This document shows, one piece after another, positions 9,217 to 17,704 of a DNA stretch of 64,000 nucleotides. This DNA is from JADMIH01 sp036399775 (GTDB lineage Bacteria; Chloroflexota; Chloroflexia; QHBQ01; JADMIH01). The translations under genes were made by a program, and so were the position numbers. Location: the NCBI GenBank assembly GCA_036399775.1, contig DASWMJ010000049.1, positions 13,988-77,987 on the forward strand, in the 5' to 3' direction. Positions within the stretch are counted from its first letter, which is position 1. Each line of letters begins with the position of its first letter. Below the pieces are notes generated by a model, which saw only the letters and a list, made by a program, of their open reading frames with translations, had not been told where the DNA came from and did no database searches.

Positions 9217-9279
9217 GAACTCGTTTTTCTCTCGAACCTACCACTATCCAGCCAAACCGAACCCAAACGGAGGACCACA

Positions 9280-9960
9280 TTGCCCGACCTCAAAGGCGTA
9301 ATACTGGACGTTGACGGCACGCTGGTGGACAGCAACGAGGCACATGTCCAGGCATGGGTGAAAGCGTTCAAACGCGGCGGCTACGACGTGCCCGCCGAGA
9401 GGATACGCCCCTTGATCGGCATGGGCAGCGACAACCTCCTCCCCACCCTAATCCACGTCGAAAAAGACACCCCCGAAGGCGAAAAGCTGAGCGAATACTG
9501 GAAAGAGATATTCGAGTCGGAATACCTCCCCAACCTGAAGGCCTTCCCCAAAACTAAGGAACTCCTGGAGCGCCTCAAAGCAGACGGCTTCAAGCTAGCG
9601 GTAGCCAGTTCCGCCGAGAAAGAGATGCTCAAGAGGCTGCTAGAGATAGCAGGAGCAGACAAGCTAATCGAAGATGAAACCTCAGCCGACGACGCCGAAA
9701 ACTCCAAGCCCGACCCCGACATCGTACAAGCAGCGCTAGACAAACTCAACCTCAACCCGAAAGAGGTAGTAATGCTGGGCGACACTCCCTACGACATAGA
9801 AGCCGCAGGCAAAACAAGCGTAAAAGTGATCGCCCTACGCTGCGGCGGCTGGAACGACGGCGGCCTCAAAGGCGCAATCGCCATATACGACGACCCCGCC
9901 GACCTCCTAGCCCACCTCGACAATTCCCCGCTAGGAGCCAAGACAAAAAACAAATGTTGA
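9280..9960 (+). CDS. HAD-superfamily phosphatase (phosphoglycolate phosphatase / beta-phosphoglucomutase-like)
   Basis: 226 residues from a TTG at 9280, preferred because GGAGG lies seven bases upstream; the in-frame ATG at 9211 falls inside the arm of a dispersed repeat and is therefore unlikely to be the real start. Motif I is LDVDGTLVDSNEAH (nucleophile and general-acid Asp), motif II VASSAEKEM, motif III Lys in NSKPDPDI, motif IV MLGDTPYDIEAA. A helical cap sits between motifs I and II, as in subclass I. It dephosphorylates a small phosphorylated metabolite in the cytoplasm; which one cannot be told from sequence. Confidence 0.9.
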   Translation: MPDLKGVILDVDGTLVDSNEAHVQAWVKAFKRGGYDVPAERIRPLIGMGSDNLLPTLIHVEKDTPEGEKLSEYWKEIFESEYLPNLKAFPKTKELLERLKADGFKLAVASSAEKEMLKRLLEIAGADKLIEDETSADDAENSKPDPDIVQAALDKLNLNPKEVVMLGDTPYDIEAAGKTSVKVIALRCGGWNDGGLKGAIAIYDDPADLLAHLDNSPLGAKTKNKC

Positions 9961-10251
9961 CGTAGGGGCGACCCGCATGCTCGCCCTGGTAGGATTAGCG
10001 TATCAACATGATACTAATTATATTAGCATAATCACTAAAACCCTACACTTCCAACATAATAGATTCTGTGGATAAACCAAGATTTCATCCATTGACTCTG
10101 CCCGCTACTGGATGTTATGATAACCCCACTGCAAATGTGTTGAGCGTTTGCAGGAACAGAATTCCGAAGGGACTGCAAAGTCTGTTCGGAATTCCTGTTT
10201 AAATGCCTTTCCTAACTCGCTGGGTAATAGGATAAAGTTCAATACATAATT
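9961..10251. other. Intergenic region with repeat and hairpin
   Basis: A family-B repeat starts immediately after the HAD stop (9961-9990). A second imperfect hairpin at 10151-10199 pairs GGAACAGAATTCCGAA with TTCGGAATTCCTG and could terminate transcription or act in the leader of the next gene. The region between is AT-richer than its surroundings and contains no gene. Confidence 0.6.
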
Positions 10252-12780
10252 ATGAAGCACTGCGGGTCCTATCGCTTATGCTTTACTGCGGTATGCGTTA
10301 TCATGTTGATGACGTACACAGCTGTCTTTGTGAGGGCGCAAACACCTTCCCATAGGTTTCCTGAAACGGGCCAAACCCTACAGGGGAAGTTCTTAGACTA
10401 TTGGAACCAGAATGGTGGCCTGCCCCAACAAGGCTTTCCTATCACTCCTGAGTTCTATGAAGAGTCCGACGTTGATGGGAAGATTTACCTCGTTCAGTAT
10501 TTCGAGAGAGCAGTATTTGAGTATCACCCAGATGCTAAGCCAGAATACCACATTCAGCTCTCTTTACTCGGCAGCCAGTTCTATAAGAAGAATTACCCAA
10601 GCGGAGCGCCTGGCGAGCAGCCAAACATCGATCCTGGCTCAATTTACTTTCCACAGACCGGCAAGCGTCTGGGCGGGAAGTTCCTGGATTACTGGTCGCG
10701 TAATGGTGGCGTCCAACAGCAAGGTTACCCTATTTCTGATGAGTTCAGGGAAGTTTCAGCGCTAAATGGTGAAACCTACACGGTGCAGTATTTTGAGCGT
10801 GCAGTATTTGAGATCCATCCTGATTACGCAGGTGGAACATATGAGGTCTTGCTCTCGCATCTGGGTAGATATCGCTTCCAAGCAGGCAAGCCTACCACGA
10901 CCATCACGTCATCTATCACGCCATCCAACACAGTAACTAGTAAACTCACGGCTACTCCAACAGCCACCGCTACGCATACAGCAACTCCTACGCGCACGGC
11001 AGCGATTACACCTACCGCTACCAATACCGCCACACCCAGCAACACAGTAACCAGTACCCCCACGACGCCTCCCGCCACCCCCGCCTTCACACCCACCGCG
11101 ACGGGCACCCCTCACACGCCCACTCCAACTGCTACTCACACAGTTATTACGTCTACTCCTACTGCATCACCCTCAGCCACGCCGGAACCACCATCTATAA
11201 CACCCAGCTATACTCCTGACGGTTCGCCTACTACATTACCCCCCACAACCCCGCCAACAAGCACAACAATAGAGCCAACGGTTGCTACAGATACGCCAAT
11301 TGGAGAGGTAACGCATACAGCCGTATCTATTACATCTACAGCTACACCAACTACTGAAGGTAATGAGGAGGATCCCACTACTGTGAATACTGATTTATGG
11401 ATCGGGCTCGGATTGATAACGAGCATAGTTCTTTTAGCTGCCGTGGTCTTCATGGTGAAAGCATGGAAGGTAGGCACAGGCGTCAGCTTTGGGGTTGTCC
11501 TGCGTGAGACCATAGTTGTCGTACCGATATTCGGCTCACTCACCACAGTGCTGTTGGCAACAGCCCAATGGAATTTACCTGGTTGGCAAGTGAATCACAC
11601 AGCTTGGGTAATTGGGCTTCTGACAGCCCTGATCGTGTGGATTCTTGCTGCCTGGCTCTACACGTCCGTTGGCACAGCAAATCACGCGGGGTCTCATAAC
11701 TACACGGAACTACGCGACCGACTGGTACAATTGTGCTGGACCTACGAGAAATACTGTCTGCCACCCAATAATGTGAAAGCTGATTCTTGCGAACGAATTA
11801 AGCATTATATAGGCCGGATTATCCGTCAAATTATACCCTCCTCAGAACAATTGCCCAACTCCGATGACAAATTCCTGAATCAGATAAATAAGATAACTGA
11901 CAGGCAACTACGACTTGTACAGGCGTACGATTACATCATGCTCTGGAAATGGTTGCATCACGCTGAAGAATCTCTAATGATGGTTATTCCAGAAGATGAA
12001 TTATCGAAAGCTGTACGTCATGATTGGAACCGGATAAACGGCTCGAAAATACGGAATAGCAGCGAGTTGTTAGACACTTTGGGGCCAATGCTGCCTAAAT
12101 CTAAGCAGGGAGTTGGTAGCGCTAGCCCTATACCTAAGCCGGACGATTCAGCGCGTCTAGATGTACAGAGAGTAAGAGAGGAAGTAAATCGCTTTCGAGA
12201 TAGTAGGAGAGATTATCTGGCACAAGCGCGCGGGAACCTCGCGCAACTCGCCCGCTTAGTGTGGCTGCTAGTATACGTGCTTGCAATCCTCGGGACGCTA
12301 ACGCTAACTAGAGCGGGTGCGGTCGCGACGATTGGGTCGGACGGGGTCACAAATCTTCGATCAGTTGCAGCATATTTCCTCGTCGGTGCAACAGTAGGGT
12401 TGCTAACCCGACTTTATGCCGCACTCACGTCCGATGTCACACTTGAGGATGACTATGGGCTTACCCAAGCACGCTTGCTGAACGCCCCGCTCATGTCCGG
12501 GCTTGCCGCTGTGGGAGGCGTACTGGTCTTTGCACTCCTTAATCCAGTATTAGTACCAAACCAGCCAGACGGGACAGCCTCGACTAAGCTTCCAGGTCTA
12601 CTATCCGGTTTCTTCGATGTGGGTACGTACCCGTTTGGTTTACTGGTTGCCGCCATCTTCGGTTTCGCTCCCAATCTCCTCATAAAAGCGTTGCAGCGCC
12701 AGATAGAACAGTACCAAGAGGACTTGAAGAGCACCAATGCTTCCAAGAATGTGCCAGATGAAAGGGGCGCATCAAGCTAG
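10252..12780 (+). CDS. Multi-domain membrane protein with two extracellular FPETG domains
   Basis: 842 residues. A signal peptide (1-29) is followed by two tandem ~90-residue domains (about 36-125 and 133-212), each with FPxTG, a GKFLDYWxxNGG and QQGxPI core and VQYFERAVFExHP. A Thr/Pro-rich linker of about 150 residues (220-375) spans the wall. Then come membrane helices near 383-404, 418-438 and 450-473, a soluble region of about 190 residues with Tyr/Arg-rich helices, and four more hydrophobic segments between about 665 and 820. The function is unknown; the layout suggests an envelope protein linking outside and inside. The base composition is distinctly lower in GC than its neighbours, which may indicate transfer. 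No good ribosome-binding site precedes the ATG. Confidence 0.75.
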   Translation: MKHCGSYRLCFTAVCVIMLMTYTAVFVRAQTPSHRFPETGQTLQGKFLDYWNQNGGLPQQGFPITPEFYEESDVDGKIYLVQYFERAVFEYHPDAKPEYHIQLSLLGSQFYKKNYPSGAPGEQPNIDPGSIYFPQTGKRLGGKFLDYWSRNGGVQQQGYPISDEFREVSALNGETYTVQYFERAVFEIHPDYAGGTYEVLLSHLGRYRFQAGKPTTTITSSITPSNTVTSKLTATPTATATHTATPTRTAAITPTATNTATPSNTVTSTPTTPPATPAFTPTATGTPHTPTPTATHTVITSTPTASPSATPEPPSITPSYTPDGSPTTLPPTTPPTSTTIEPTVATDTPIGEVTHTAVSITSTATPTTEGNEEDPTTVNTDLWIGLGLITSIVLLAAVVFMVKAWKVGTGVSFGVVLRETIVVVPIFGSLTTVLLATAQWNLPGWQVNHTAWVIGLLTALIVWILAAWLYTSVGTANHAGSHNYTELRDRLVQLCWTYEKYCLPPNNVKADSCERIKHYIGRIIRQIIPSSEQLPNSDDKFLNQINKITDRQLRLVQAYDYIMLWKWLHHAEESLMMVIPEDELSKAVRHDWNRINGSKIRNSSELLDTLGPMLPKSKQGVGSASPIPKPDDSARLDVQRVREEVNRFRDSRRDYLAQARGNLAQLARLVWLLVYVLAILGTLTLTRAGAVATIGSDGVTNLRSVAAYFLVGATVGLLTRLYAALTSDVTLEDDYGLTQARLLNAPLMSGLAAVGGVLVFALLNPVLVPNQPDGTASTKLPGLLSGFFDVGTYPFGLLVAAIFGFAPNLLIKALQRQIEQYQEDLKSTNASKNVPDERGASS

Positions 12781-12863
12781 ACACAACGCTAACTGGCGGC
12801 ACACCCTAAGGTCTCGTGCCGCTGTATACTATAGTCCTCATACCTCCGCACTCCCCAAAGTGA

Positions 12864-12869
12864 TATAAT
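12864..12869 (+). promoter_or_regulatory. Probable -10 element of the two-component operon
   Basis: A perfect TATAAT about 42 bases upstream of the response-regulator ATG. No strong -35 is seen at 17 bases spacing, so an activator or an extended element may be needed. Confidence 0.5.
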
Positions 12870-12911
12870 TACATGTTCGCAGGGCAAATCAACACATGGA
12901 GATAACGACAA

Positions 12912-13583
12912 ATGCGTGTGCTGGTGGTAGATGACGATGCGCGTATCCGCGACAGCCTCAAGAGGCAGCTTGCCTACGAGGGCTACAACGTCGCGCTCGC
13001 GGCTGGCGCGCAAGAGGCCTTCGCCCACATCACCGACTCCCCCCCCGACCTCGTAATCCTAGACCTCATGCTCCCAGGCATGGGCGGCCTGGAGATTTGC
13101 CGCCGCATACGCGAAGTAGACGACGTGCCCATCCTCATGCTCACCGCCAAAGGCACCCTCGAAGACAAAGTGGACGGTCTGGACAGCGGCGCGGATGACT
13201 ACCTTGTCAAACCCTTCCAGCCCGAAGAGCTACTGGCAAGGGCGCGCGCCCTTCTGAGGCGGCGGCAACCTCAAAGCGCCGCCCTCAAATTCGGCACCCT
13301 CACCCTCGACCCATCCGCCCGCCAGGTGTGGGTAGAAGACAAAGTCGTAGACCTCTCCACCAAAGAGTTCGACCTGCTCGAACTCCTGATACGCCACCCC
13401 CGCCAGGTGCTAACCCGCGAAACCTTCTACGACCGCATCTGGGGCTACGACTTCAGCGGCGAAAGCAACATCCTCGAAGTCTACATACGCTACCTCAGGT
13501 CCAAGCTAGAAGCAGCAGGCAGCCCCCGCTACATCCAGACCGTACGCGGCGTAGGCTACGTGCTACGCGAGGACAACACTTGA
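12912..13583 (+). CDS. OmpR/PhoB-family response regulator
   Basis: 223 residues with GGAGATAACGACAA before the ATG. The receiver domain (1-118) has the acidic pocket VDDD (7-9), phosphoacceptor Asp51 in ILDLMLPG, Thr78 in MLTAKG and Lys100 in LVKPF. The winged-helix DNA-binding domain (about 125-221) ends with YIRYLRSKLE and VRGVGYVLR, typical of the OmpR group. It is the partner of the histidine kinase at 14097, from which it is separated by an inserted four-helix-bundle gene. It should bind direct repeats as a dimer when phosphorylated; its regulon cannot be seen. Confidence 0.95.
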   Translation: MRVLVVDDDARIRDSLKRQLAYEGYNVALAAGAQEAFAHITDSPPDLVILDLMLPGMGGLEICRRIREVDDVPILMLTAKGTLEDKVDGLDSGADDYLVKPFQPEELLARARALLRRRQPQSAALKFGTLTLDPSARQVWVEDKVVDLSTKEFDLLELLIRHPRQVLTRETFYDRIWGYDFSGESNILEVYIRYLRSKLEAAGSPRYIQTVRGVGYVLREDNT

Positions 13584-13585
13584 GA

Positions 13586-13641
13586 GTGGTCAGTGGTCAG
13601 TGGTCAGTGGTCAGTGGTCAGTGGTCAGTGGTCAGTGGTCA
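13586..13641 (+). repeat. Eight perfect tandem copies of GTGGTCA
   Basis: Eight exact 7-base units begin two bases after the response-regulator stop codon. The complementary unit, in the opposite orientation, lies at 14065-14088, so the two tracts enclose the four-helix-bundle gene as an inverted pair. Confidence 0.95.
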
Positions 13642-13665
13642 GAGATTGTTAGGAGGGGTTGCAGG

Positions 13666-14061
13666 ATGGATGAGCAGAGGCCGGTTCGCAGTTATAGGGA
13701 GTTGAAGGTTTGGGAAAAAGCAATGGATGTAGTAGAGGCAGTTTATAGCGTTACGCGTAATTGGCCTAGAGAAGAGCTTTATGGACTGACGAGTCAGGTG
13801 CGGCGTGCCGCCGTTTCCATACCTTCCAATATTGCTGAGGGGCAAGGTCGCGCTTCAACTAAAGAGTTTCTCCACCACCTCAGCATCGCTTATGGCTCGT
13901 TGCTGGAAGTGGAAACGCAACTGCTAATAGCAGAACGACTTCATTATCTCCAAACCGATACGATAAAGGACTTATTAGCCGGCACAGCCGAGGTAGGCCG
14001 CATAATCAATGGCCTTTCCAGGAAGCTAGCTATCAAACAATCCAACTCACTTAACGACTAG
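13666..14061 (+). CDS. Four-helix-bundle protein (23S rRNA intervening-sequence / S23 family)
   Basis: 131 residues from the ATG at 13666, preceded by AGGAGGGG; upstream in-frame starts lie in the repeat tract. The motifs YRELKVWEKAMDVV, LTSQVRRAAVSIPSNIAEGQGR and FLHHLSIAYGSLLEVETQL are those of the TIGR02436 family, which forms a pentameric barrel of four-helix bundles and includes proteins encoded in 23S rRNA intervening sequences and the Avd accessory proteins of diversity-generating retroelements. Its biochemical role outside retroelements is unknown. It interrupts a two-component operon and is bracketed by inverted heptad tracts, so it looks like a mobile cassette. There is no reverse transcriptase or variable-repeat protein nearby. 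Confidence 0.92.
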   Translation: MDEQRPVRSYRELKVWEKAMDVVEAVYSVTRNWPREELYGLTSQVRRAAVSIPSNIAEGQGRASTKEFLHHLSIAYGSLLEVETQLLIAERLHYLQTDTIKDLLAGTAEVGRIINGLSRKLAIKQSNSLND

Positions 14062-14064
14062 TCC

Positions 14065-14088
14065 CTGACCACTGACCACTGACCCCTG
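14065..14088 (+). repeat. Heptad tract CTGACCA, inverted relative to 13586-13641
   Basis: About three and a half 7-base units (CTGACCA, CTGACCA, CTGACCC) start four bases after the four-helix-bundle stop and end just before the GTG start of the kinase. TGACCAC is the exact complement of the GTGGTCA unit upstream. Confidence 0.9.
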
Positions 14089-14096
14089 GAGCAACC

Positions 14097-15545
14097 GTGT
14101 CACTACGCTGGCGTCTAACTCTACTCTCCGCGCTCGTCATGGCGGTGGTCTTCGCCATCTTCGGCACCATTGCTTATTTCACCGTGAGCCTCTTCCTCTA
14201 TCGAGCAGTGGACGATAACCTGGAGCGCCAGGTCGCGGCCACCTTGATCTATGGCCTATCAAGGCCCGGTACCGACATTTCCCAACTGGGCGACCGGGAC
14301 GAGATCGGCACAGTCTTCTACACCGTAATCGACACCGAGGGCGTAGTGCGCTATCCCACACGCAGCGTCTTTATCAGCGATCCGATGTACAACCAGGCCA
14401 TGTCGGGCAGCACGGTCAAGAGCACCCAGACCCTCTCGGACGGCACCAGGGTACGCGTCCTCTCCGCCCCGATACGCATACCGACCGGAACAATCGTTGG
14501 CGTGTTGCAGGCGATAACCCCCCTGGACATGACCGACCATCTGCTGAACGAGTTGAAGGTCTTCCTGGGCGTCGCTGCCTTCATACTGCTCATTGTGGCC
14601 GCCGCCGGTTCTTATATCCTCACCGGCAGGACCCTCCGGGCCGTAGAAAGCATCACCCGCAAGGCCCACCAGATAGAACTGTCGCAGGACCTTACCCAGC
14701 GCATACCTTCGCGGGGCACTGACGACGAAGTAGGCCACCTCGTAGACACCTTCAACCAGATGCTCAGCCGCTTGCAGGCCGCTTTTGAGGCGCAACGCCG
14801 CTTCATCGCCGACTCGTCTCACGAGCTACGCACTCCCATCACCGTCATCAAGAGCAACATGCACCTCCTACGCCGCACGACCGACCCTGCCGAGCGCACC
14901 GAGCTTATCGACATCACCGAAGCCGAAGTCTCCCGCCTGAACCGCATGGTCAACGACCTCCTCTACATGGCCCAGATGCAGGCGGGCCACGACCTCAAGC
15001 CTGTCCTCAGGCACGTCGAGTTGGACAGCCTCCTGCTGGACGTATTCGCCCGCACCCGCTCGATAGCCGCCCTGAAGAACCAGAAGGTGATGCTCGTCCA
15101 CGAAGACATCGCCGCCTGCATAGGGGACCGCGACCAGTTGCAACACCTTCTCCTGAACCTGGCGGACAACGCCACCAAGTACACGCCCGAAGGCGGCACA
15201 ATCGCGCTTGGGCTGTGGCAGGACGACGGTTGGGCCAGGCTGGAAGTGAGCGACAGCGGCCCCGGCATCCCGGAGGAAGACCTCCCCCACATATTCGAGC
15301 GCTTCTTCCGCACGCCCGACGCCCGCCAGACCGTCAGAGGCGGTTCCGGGCTGGGCCTCGCCATAGTCAAGACCATAGCCCAGGCGCACGGAGGCCGCAT
15401 AGAAGTATTCAGCAAGGTAGGCGAGGGCACCACCTTCCGCCTCTGGCTGCGCCTGGTCCCGGAGAGCGCCACGCCCGCCCCGGACGACGAGCCGTTCGTT
15501 CCCAAGCAACTTCAAGAAGCGGAAGGCCCCGCCGCAACGATATAA
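14097..15545 (+). CDS. Membrane sensor histidine kinase (HAMP, HisKA, HATPase)
   Basis: 482 residues with a GTG start at 14097. Transmembrane helices near 8-35 and 155-176 bracket an extracytoplasmic sensor loop of about 120 residues. A HAMP linker (177-230) leads to the H-box DSSHELRTPITVI with His242, then N-box LLNLADNATKYTPEG, DSGPGIPEED, FERFFR and GGSGLGLAIVKTIAQ. This is the EnvZ/PhoR-like class that signals to OmpR-type regulators, and the regulator gene at 12912 is its evident partner. The ribosome-binding site (CTGGAG) lies within or next to the heptad repeat, so insertion of the cassette may have changed its translation. Confidence 0.95.
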   Translation: MSLRWRLTLLSALVMAVVFAIFGTIAYFTVSLFLYRAVDDNLERQVAATLIYGLSRPGTDISQLGDRDEIGTVFYTVIDTEGVVRYPTRSVFISDPMYNQAMSGSTVKSTQTLSDGTRVRVLSAPIRIPTGTIVGVLQAITPLDMTDHLLNELKVFLGVAAFILLIVAAAGSYILTGRTLRAVESITRKAHQIELSQDLTQRIPSRGTDDEVGHLVDTFNQMLSRLQAAFEAQRRFIADSSHELRTPITVIKSNMHLLRRTTDPAERTELIDITEAEVSRLNRMVNDLLYMAQMQAGHDLKPVLRHVELDSLLLDVFARTRSIAALKNQKVMLVHEDIAACIGDRDQLQHLLLNLADNATKYTPEGGTIALGLWQDDGWARLEVSDSGPGIPEEDLPHIFERFFRTPDARQTVRGGSGLGLAIVKTIAQAHGGRIEVFSKVGEGTTFRLWLRLVPESATPAPDDEPFVPKQLQEAEGPAATI

Positions 15546-15567
15546 TCGACAAATAAGTGTTATTATC

Positions 15568-15600
15568 CGTAGGGGCGACCCGCCGGGTCGCCCTGTCCGG
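15568..15600. repeat. Family-B hairpin repeat
   Basis: GTAGGGGCGACCC with the complementary GGGTCGCCC, 22 bases after the kinase stop. It is followed by GTAACACGCAAGCATGTTAC, another small palindrome. Confidence 0.85.
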
Positions 15601-15667
15601 GGTAACACGCAAGCATGTTACGCCCTACCCCGAATCTGAACATTGCATCAGCAAACATGGAGGAAAG

Positions 15668-16462
15668 ATGGCCCATTTTATCAACCTGCTGGTGGACATA
15701 GACAGAGAAAATCACGTCGCGCTCATCACCATCAACCGCGCCGACAAGCTGAACGCGCTCAACCGCGCCCTGCTAACCGAGCTTGACGCCGCGCTTGACG
15801 AAGTAGCCAACGATGGCAGCGTGCGCGCGCTCGTGATAACCGGGGCGGGCGCGAAAGCCTTCGTCGCGGGCGCGGACATAGCCGAGATCGCCGCGCTTGA
15901 AGGCGAAGAGGGCGGCAGGGAATTCGCGCGCTTTGGGCAGCGCGTCTTCTCCAAGATAGAGCGCCTCACCGTCCCCGTCATCATGGCGATCAACGGTTAC
16001 GCGCTGGGAGGCGGCTGCGAGCTAGCTCTCAGCGGCGACATCCGCATCGCCTCGGAGACCGCGCAACTCGGCCAGCCCGAAGTGAACCTGGGCGTAATCC
16101 CCGGCTATGGCGGCACGCAACGCCTTGCCCGCATCATCGGCAGGGACAGGGCGAAGGGTCTCGTCTTCACCGGCGAGCGCGTAGGAGCGCAGGACGCATA
16201 CCGCATCGGCCTGGTAGACCGCGTCGTGCCCGCAGCCGAGCTTGTAGACGAGGCATTGAGCCTGGCCCGCAACCTCGCGAGCAAAGCCCCCCGCGCCCTC
16301 GCCCTCGCCAAGATCGCCATCAACGAAGGCATATCCCTCCCGTTGGAAGACGCCCTCGACCTCGAAGCCGACCTCTTCGCCCAGGCCGTAGAAACCCAGG
16401 ACAGGAAGGAGGGCGCTGCCGCCTTCCTTGAAAAGCGCCAGCCCCAATGGACCGGCCACTAA
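15668..16462 (+). CDS. Enoyl-CoA hydratase (crotonase family)
   Basis: 264 residues from the ATG at 15668 with GGAGGAAAG upstream; the longer ORF begins inside a repeat. The oxyanion-hole segments AGAKAFVAGADI (60-71) and NGYALGGGCELAL are present, and both catalytic glutamates of true hydratases are kept (Glu118 and Glu138, the latter in GQPEVNLGVIPGYGG). It should add water to trans-2-enoyl-CoA in beta-oxidation or a related catabolic pathway. The next gene, an acetyltransferase, starts inside its last codons (16-base overlap), so the two are co-transcribed although a metabolic link is not obvious. Confidence 0.92.
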   Translation: MAHFINLLVDIDRENHVALITINRADKLNALNRALLTELDAALDEVANDGSVRALVITGAGAKAFVAGADIAEIAALEGEEGGREFARFGQRVFSKIERLTVPVIMAINGYALGGGCELALSGDIRIASETAQLGQPEVNLGVIPGYGGTQRLARIIGRDRAKGLVFTGERVGAQDAYRIGLVDRVVPAAELVDEALSLARNLASKAPRALALAKIAINEGISLPLEDALDLEADLFAQAVETQDRKEGAAAFLEKRQPQWTGH

Positions 16463-17394
16463 CCTCCGACGTAGACTTCCCAGGCTTCACGCTCCGGGAC
16501 GCCACGCTCCAAGACAAAGCCCAGGTGCTACAATTCACCGCCAAGACCTGGGAGTTCGGCGACTACATAGAGCACGTATACGACGACTGGCTGGCCGACG
16601 CCACGGGCCGCTTCATCGTGCTCGAAGAGCAAGCCACCGGGCGCATCGCCGCCATAGACAAGCTCTCCTTCCAATCGCCCGAAGAAGCCTGGTTCGAGGG
16701 CCTGCGCGTCAACCCCGATTTCAGGGGGCACGGACTGGCAAGCAAACTACAAAAGTACATGATCGAGCAATCGAGAGCGTACGGTGCCCGCACCCTGCGC
16801 TTCATCACCCTCATCAGCAACAAGCCCGTGCATCGCATGGCCTACCGCGACGGCTTCTCCCTCCTCTCGGTAGTCCGCTTCTGGAAGTGGCGCACAGACT
16901 TCCCACAAACCGATCCCCAGGACGTAGAAGCATACAATCTCAGGAGAGCCTTGCCCGGCGAAGCGCCCCTCCTCTTCCAATGGTGGCAGCGCACCTCGTC
17001 CTACGCCACCGGCGGGCTTGCCCACCTGAACTGGTCCTTCGCCTCGTCCTCCCCCCACGCATGGACCGAAGCAGCCAAAAAAGGCCGCCTCCTGGTCCCG
17101 CACGACGCCCAGGTAGACGACCCGGCCACGCCTCCCCCCACTCTACTTCTCCTGGACGGCCAGGACGATGACGACAACCCCGCCTGGGTGCTAAGCGCCG
17201 TAACCGCCCTGGACAAAGAATGGGCACTCCTCCTGCACGGCCTCTGCAAACACGCACTAGAGCAAGGCATAATCGAAATCAACGGCCTCCTTCCCGACAC
17301 CACAGACGCAACTCTAGGCCTCAAAGCAGCACACTTCAAGCCCGACAGCGACAACGAACGCCTCTGCCTCTTCGAGCTTCTACTACACCAATAG
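16447..17394 (+). CDS. GNAT-family N-acetyltransferase
   Basis: 315 residues; the ATG at 16447 overlaps the crotonase gene by 16 bases. The N-terminal GNAT domain (10-140) has the acetyl-CoA-binding loop of motif A in EGLRVNPDFRGHGLASKLQ (about 83-101) and motif B in RFITLISNKPVHRMAYRDGF. The C-terminal half (about 160-315) is a second, poorly conserved domain, as in GNAT proteins with a degenerate second copy. It acetylates an amine; the substrate is unknown. Confidence 0.88.
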   Translation: MDRPLTSDVDFPGFTLRDATLQDKAQVLQFTAKTWEFGDYIEHVYDDWLADATGRFIVLEEQATGRIAAIDKLSFQSPEEAWFEGLRVNPDFRGHGLASKLQKYMIEQSRAYGARTLRFITLISNKPVHRMAYRDGFSLLSVVRFWKWRTDFPQTDPQDVEAYNLRRALPGEAPLLFQWWQRTSSYATGGLAHLNWSFASSSPHAWTEAAKKGRLLVPHDAQVDDPATPPPTLLLLDGQDDDDNPAWVLSAVTALDKEWALLLHGLCKHALEQGIIEINGLLPDTTDATLGLKAAHFKPDSDNERLCLFELLLHQ

Positions 17395-17704
17395 AATAAG
17401 ACAACCGTAGGGGCGACCCGGTGGGTCGCCCTGGTGGGGTTCACGTAAAATGTAATACCGACCACCCAAGCGTAGCCCGCGCAGGCGGGCTTTGTAGACG
17501 TAGCCCGCAGATTTATCTGCCGGGCGCTCTCGCCCCCGCGTATAATGCGTATTTTGTTACTGCTTGTTATCTGCCGGGCACTCTCGCCACCGCGTACGCC
17601 GCCCATTCCATTTCATCTTCATCACTGGCCCGGCGATATTTGCAAGCGATACTAGCAACTGACCCCTAACCCCTAACCCCTAACCCCTGACCCCTGATCC
17701 CTAA
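17395..17704. repeat. Repeat-filled gap: family-B hairpin, TAGCCCGC elements and heptad tract
   Basis: Between convergent genes. 17406-17437 is a family-B hairpin. 17465-17545 holds two related GC-rich elements (TAGCCCGCGCAGGCGGGCTT, then TAGCCCGCAGATTTATCTGC followed by CGGGC) that resemble the repeat near 2743. 17659-17710 is a heptad tract with units CTGACCC, CTAACCC (three), CTGACCC, CTGATCC and CTAATCA; it contains the stop codon of the lipoprotein gene. No gene seen. Confidence 0.8.

Noticed and set aside
13586..13641. CRISPR array
   Set aside because: The units are seven bases with no spacers and there are no cas genes.
13666..14061. Diversity-generating retroelement
   Set aside because: The four-helix-bundle gene resembles Avd, but no reverse transcriptase, template repeat or variable-repeat target is found in the window.
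14868..15608. 246-codon minus-strand frame opposite the histidine kinase
   Set aside because: Shadow of a high-GC gene; low-complexity Ala/Gly/Arg product and no start signals.
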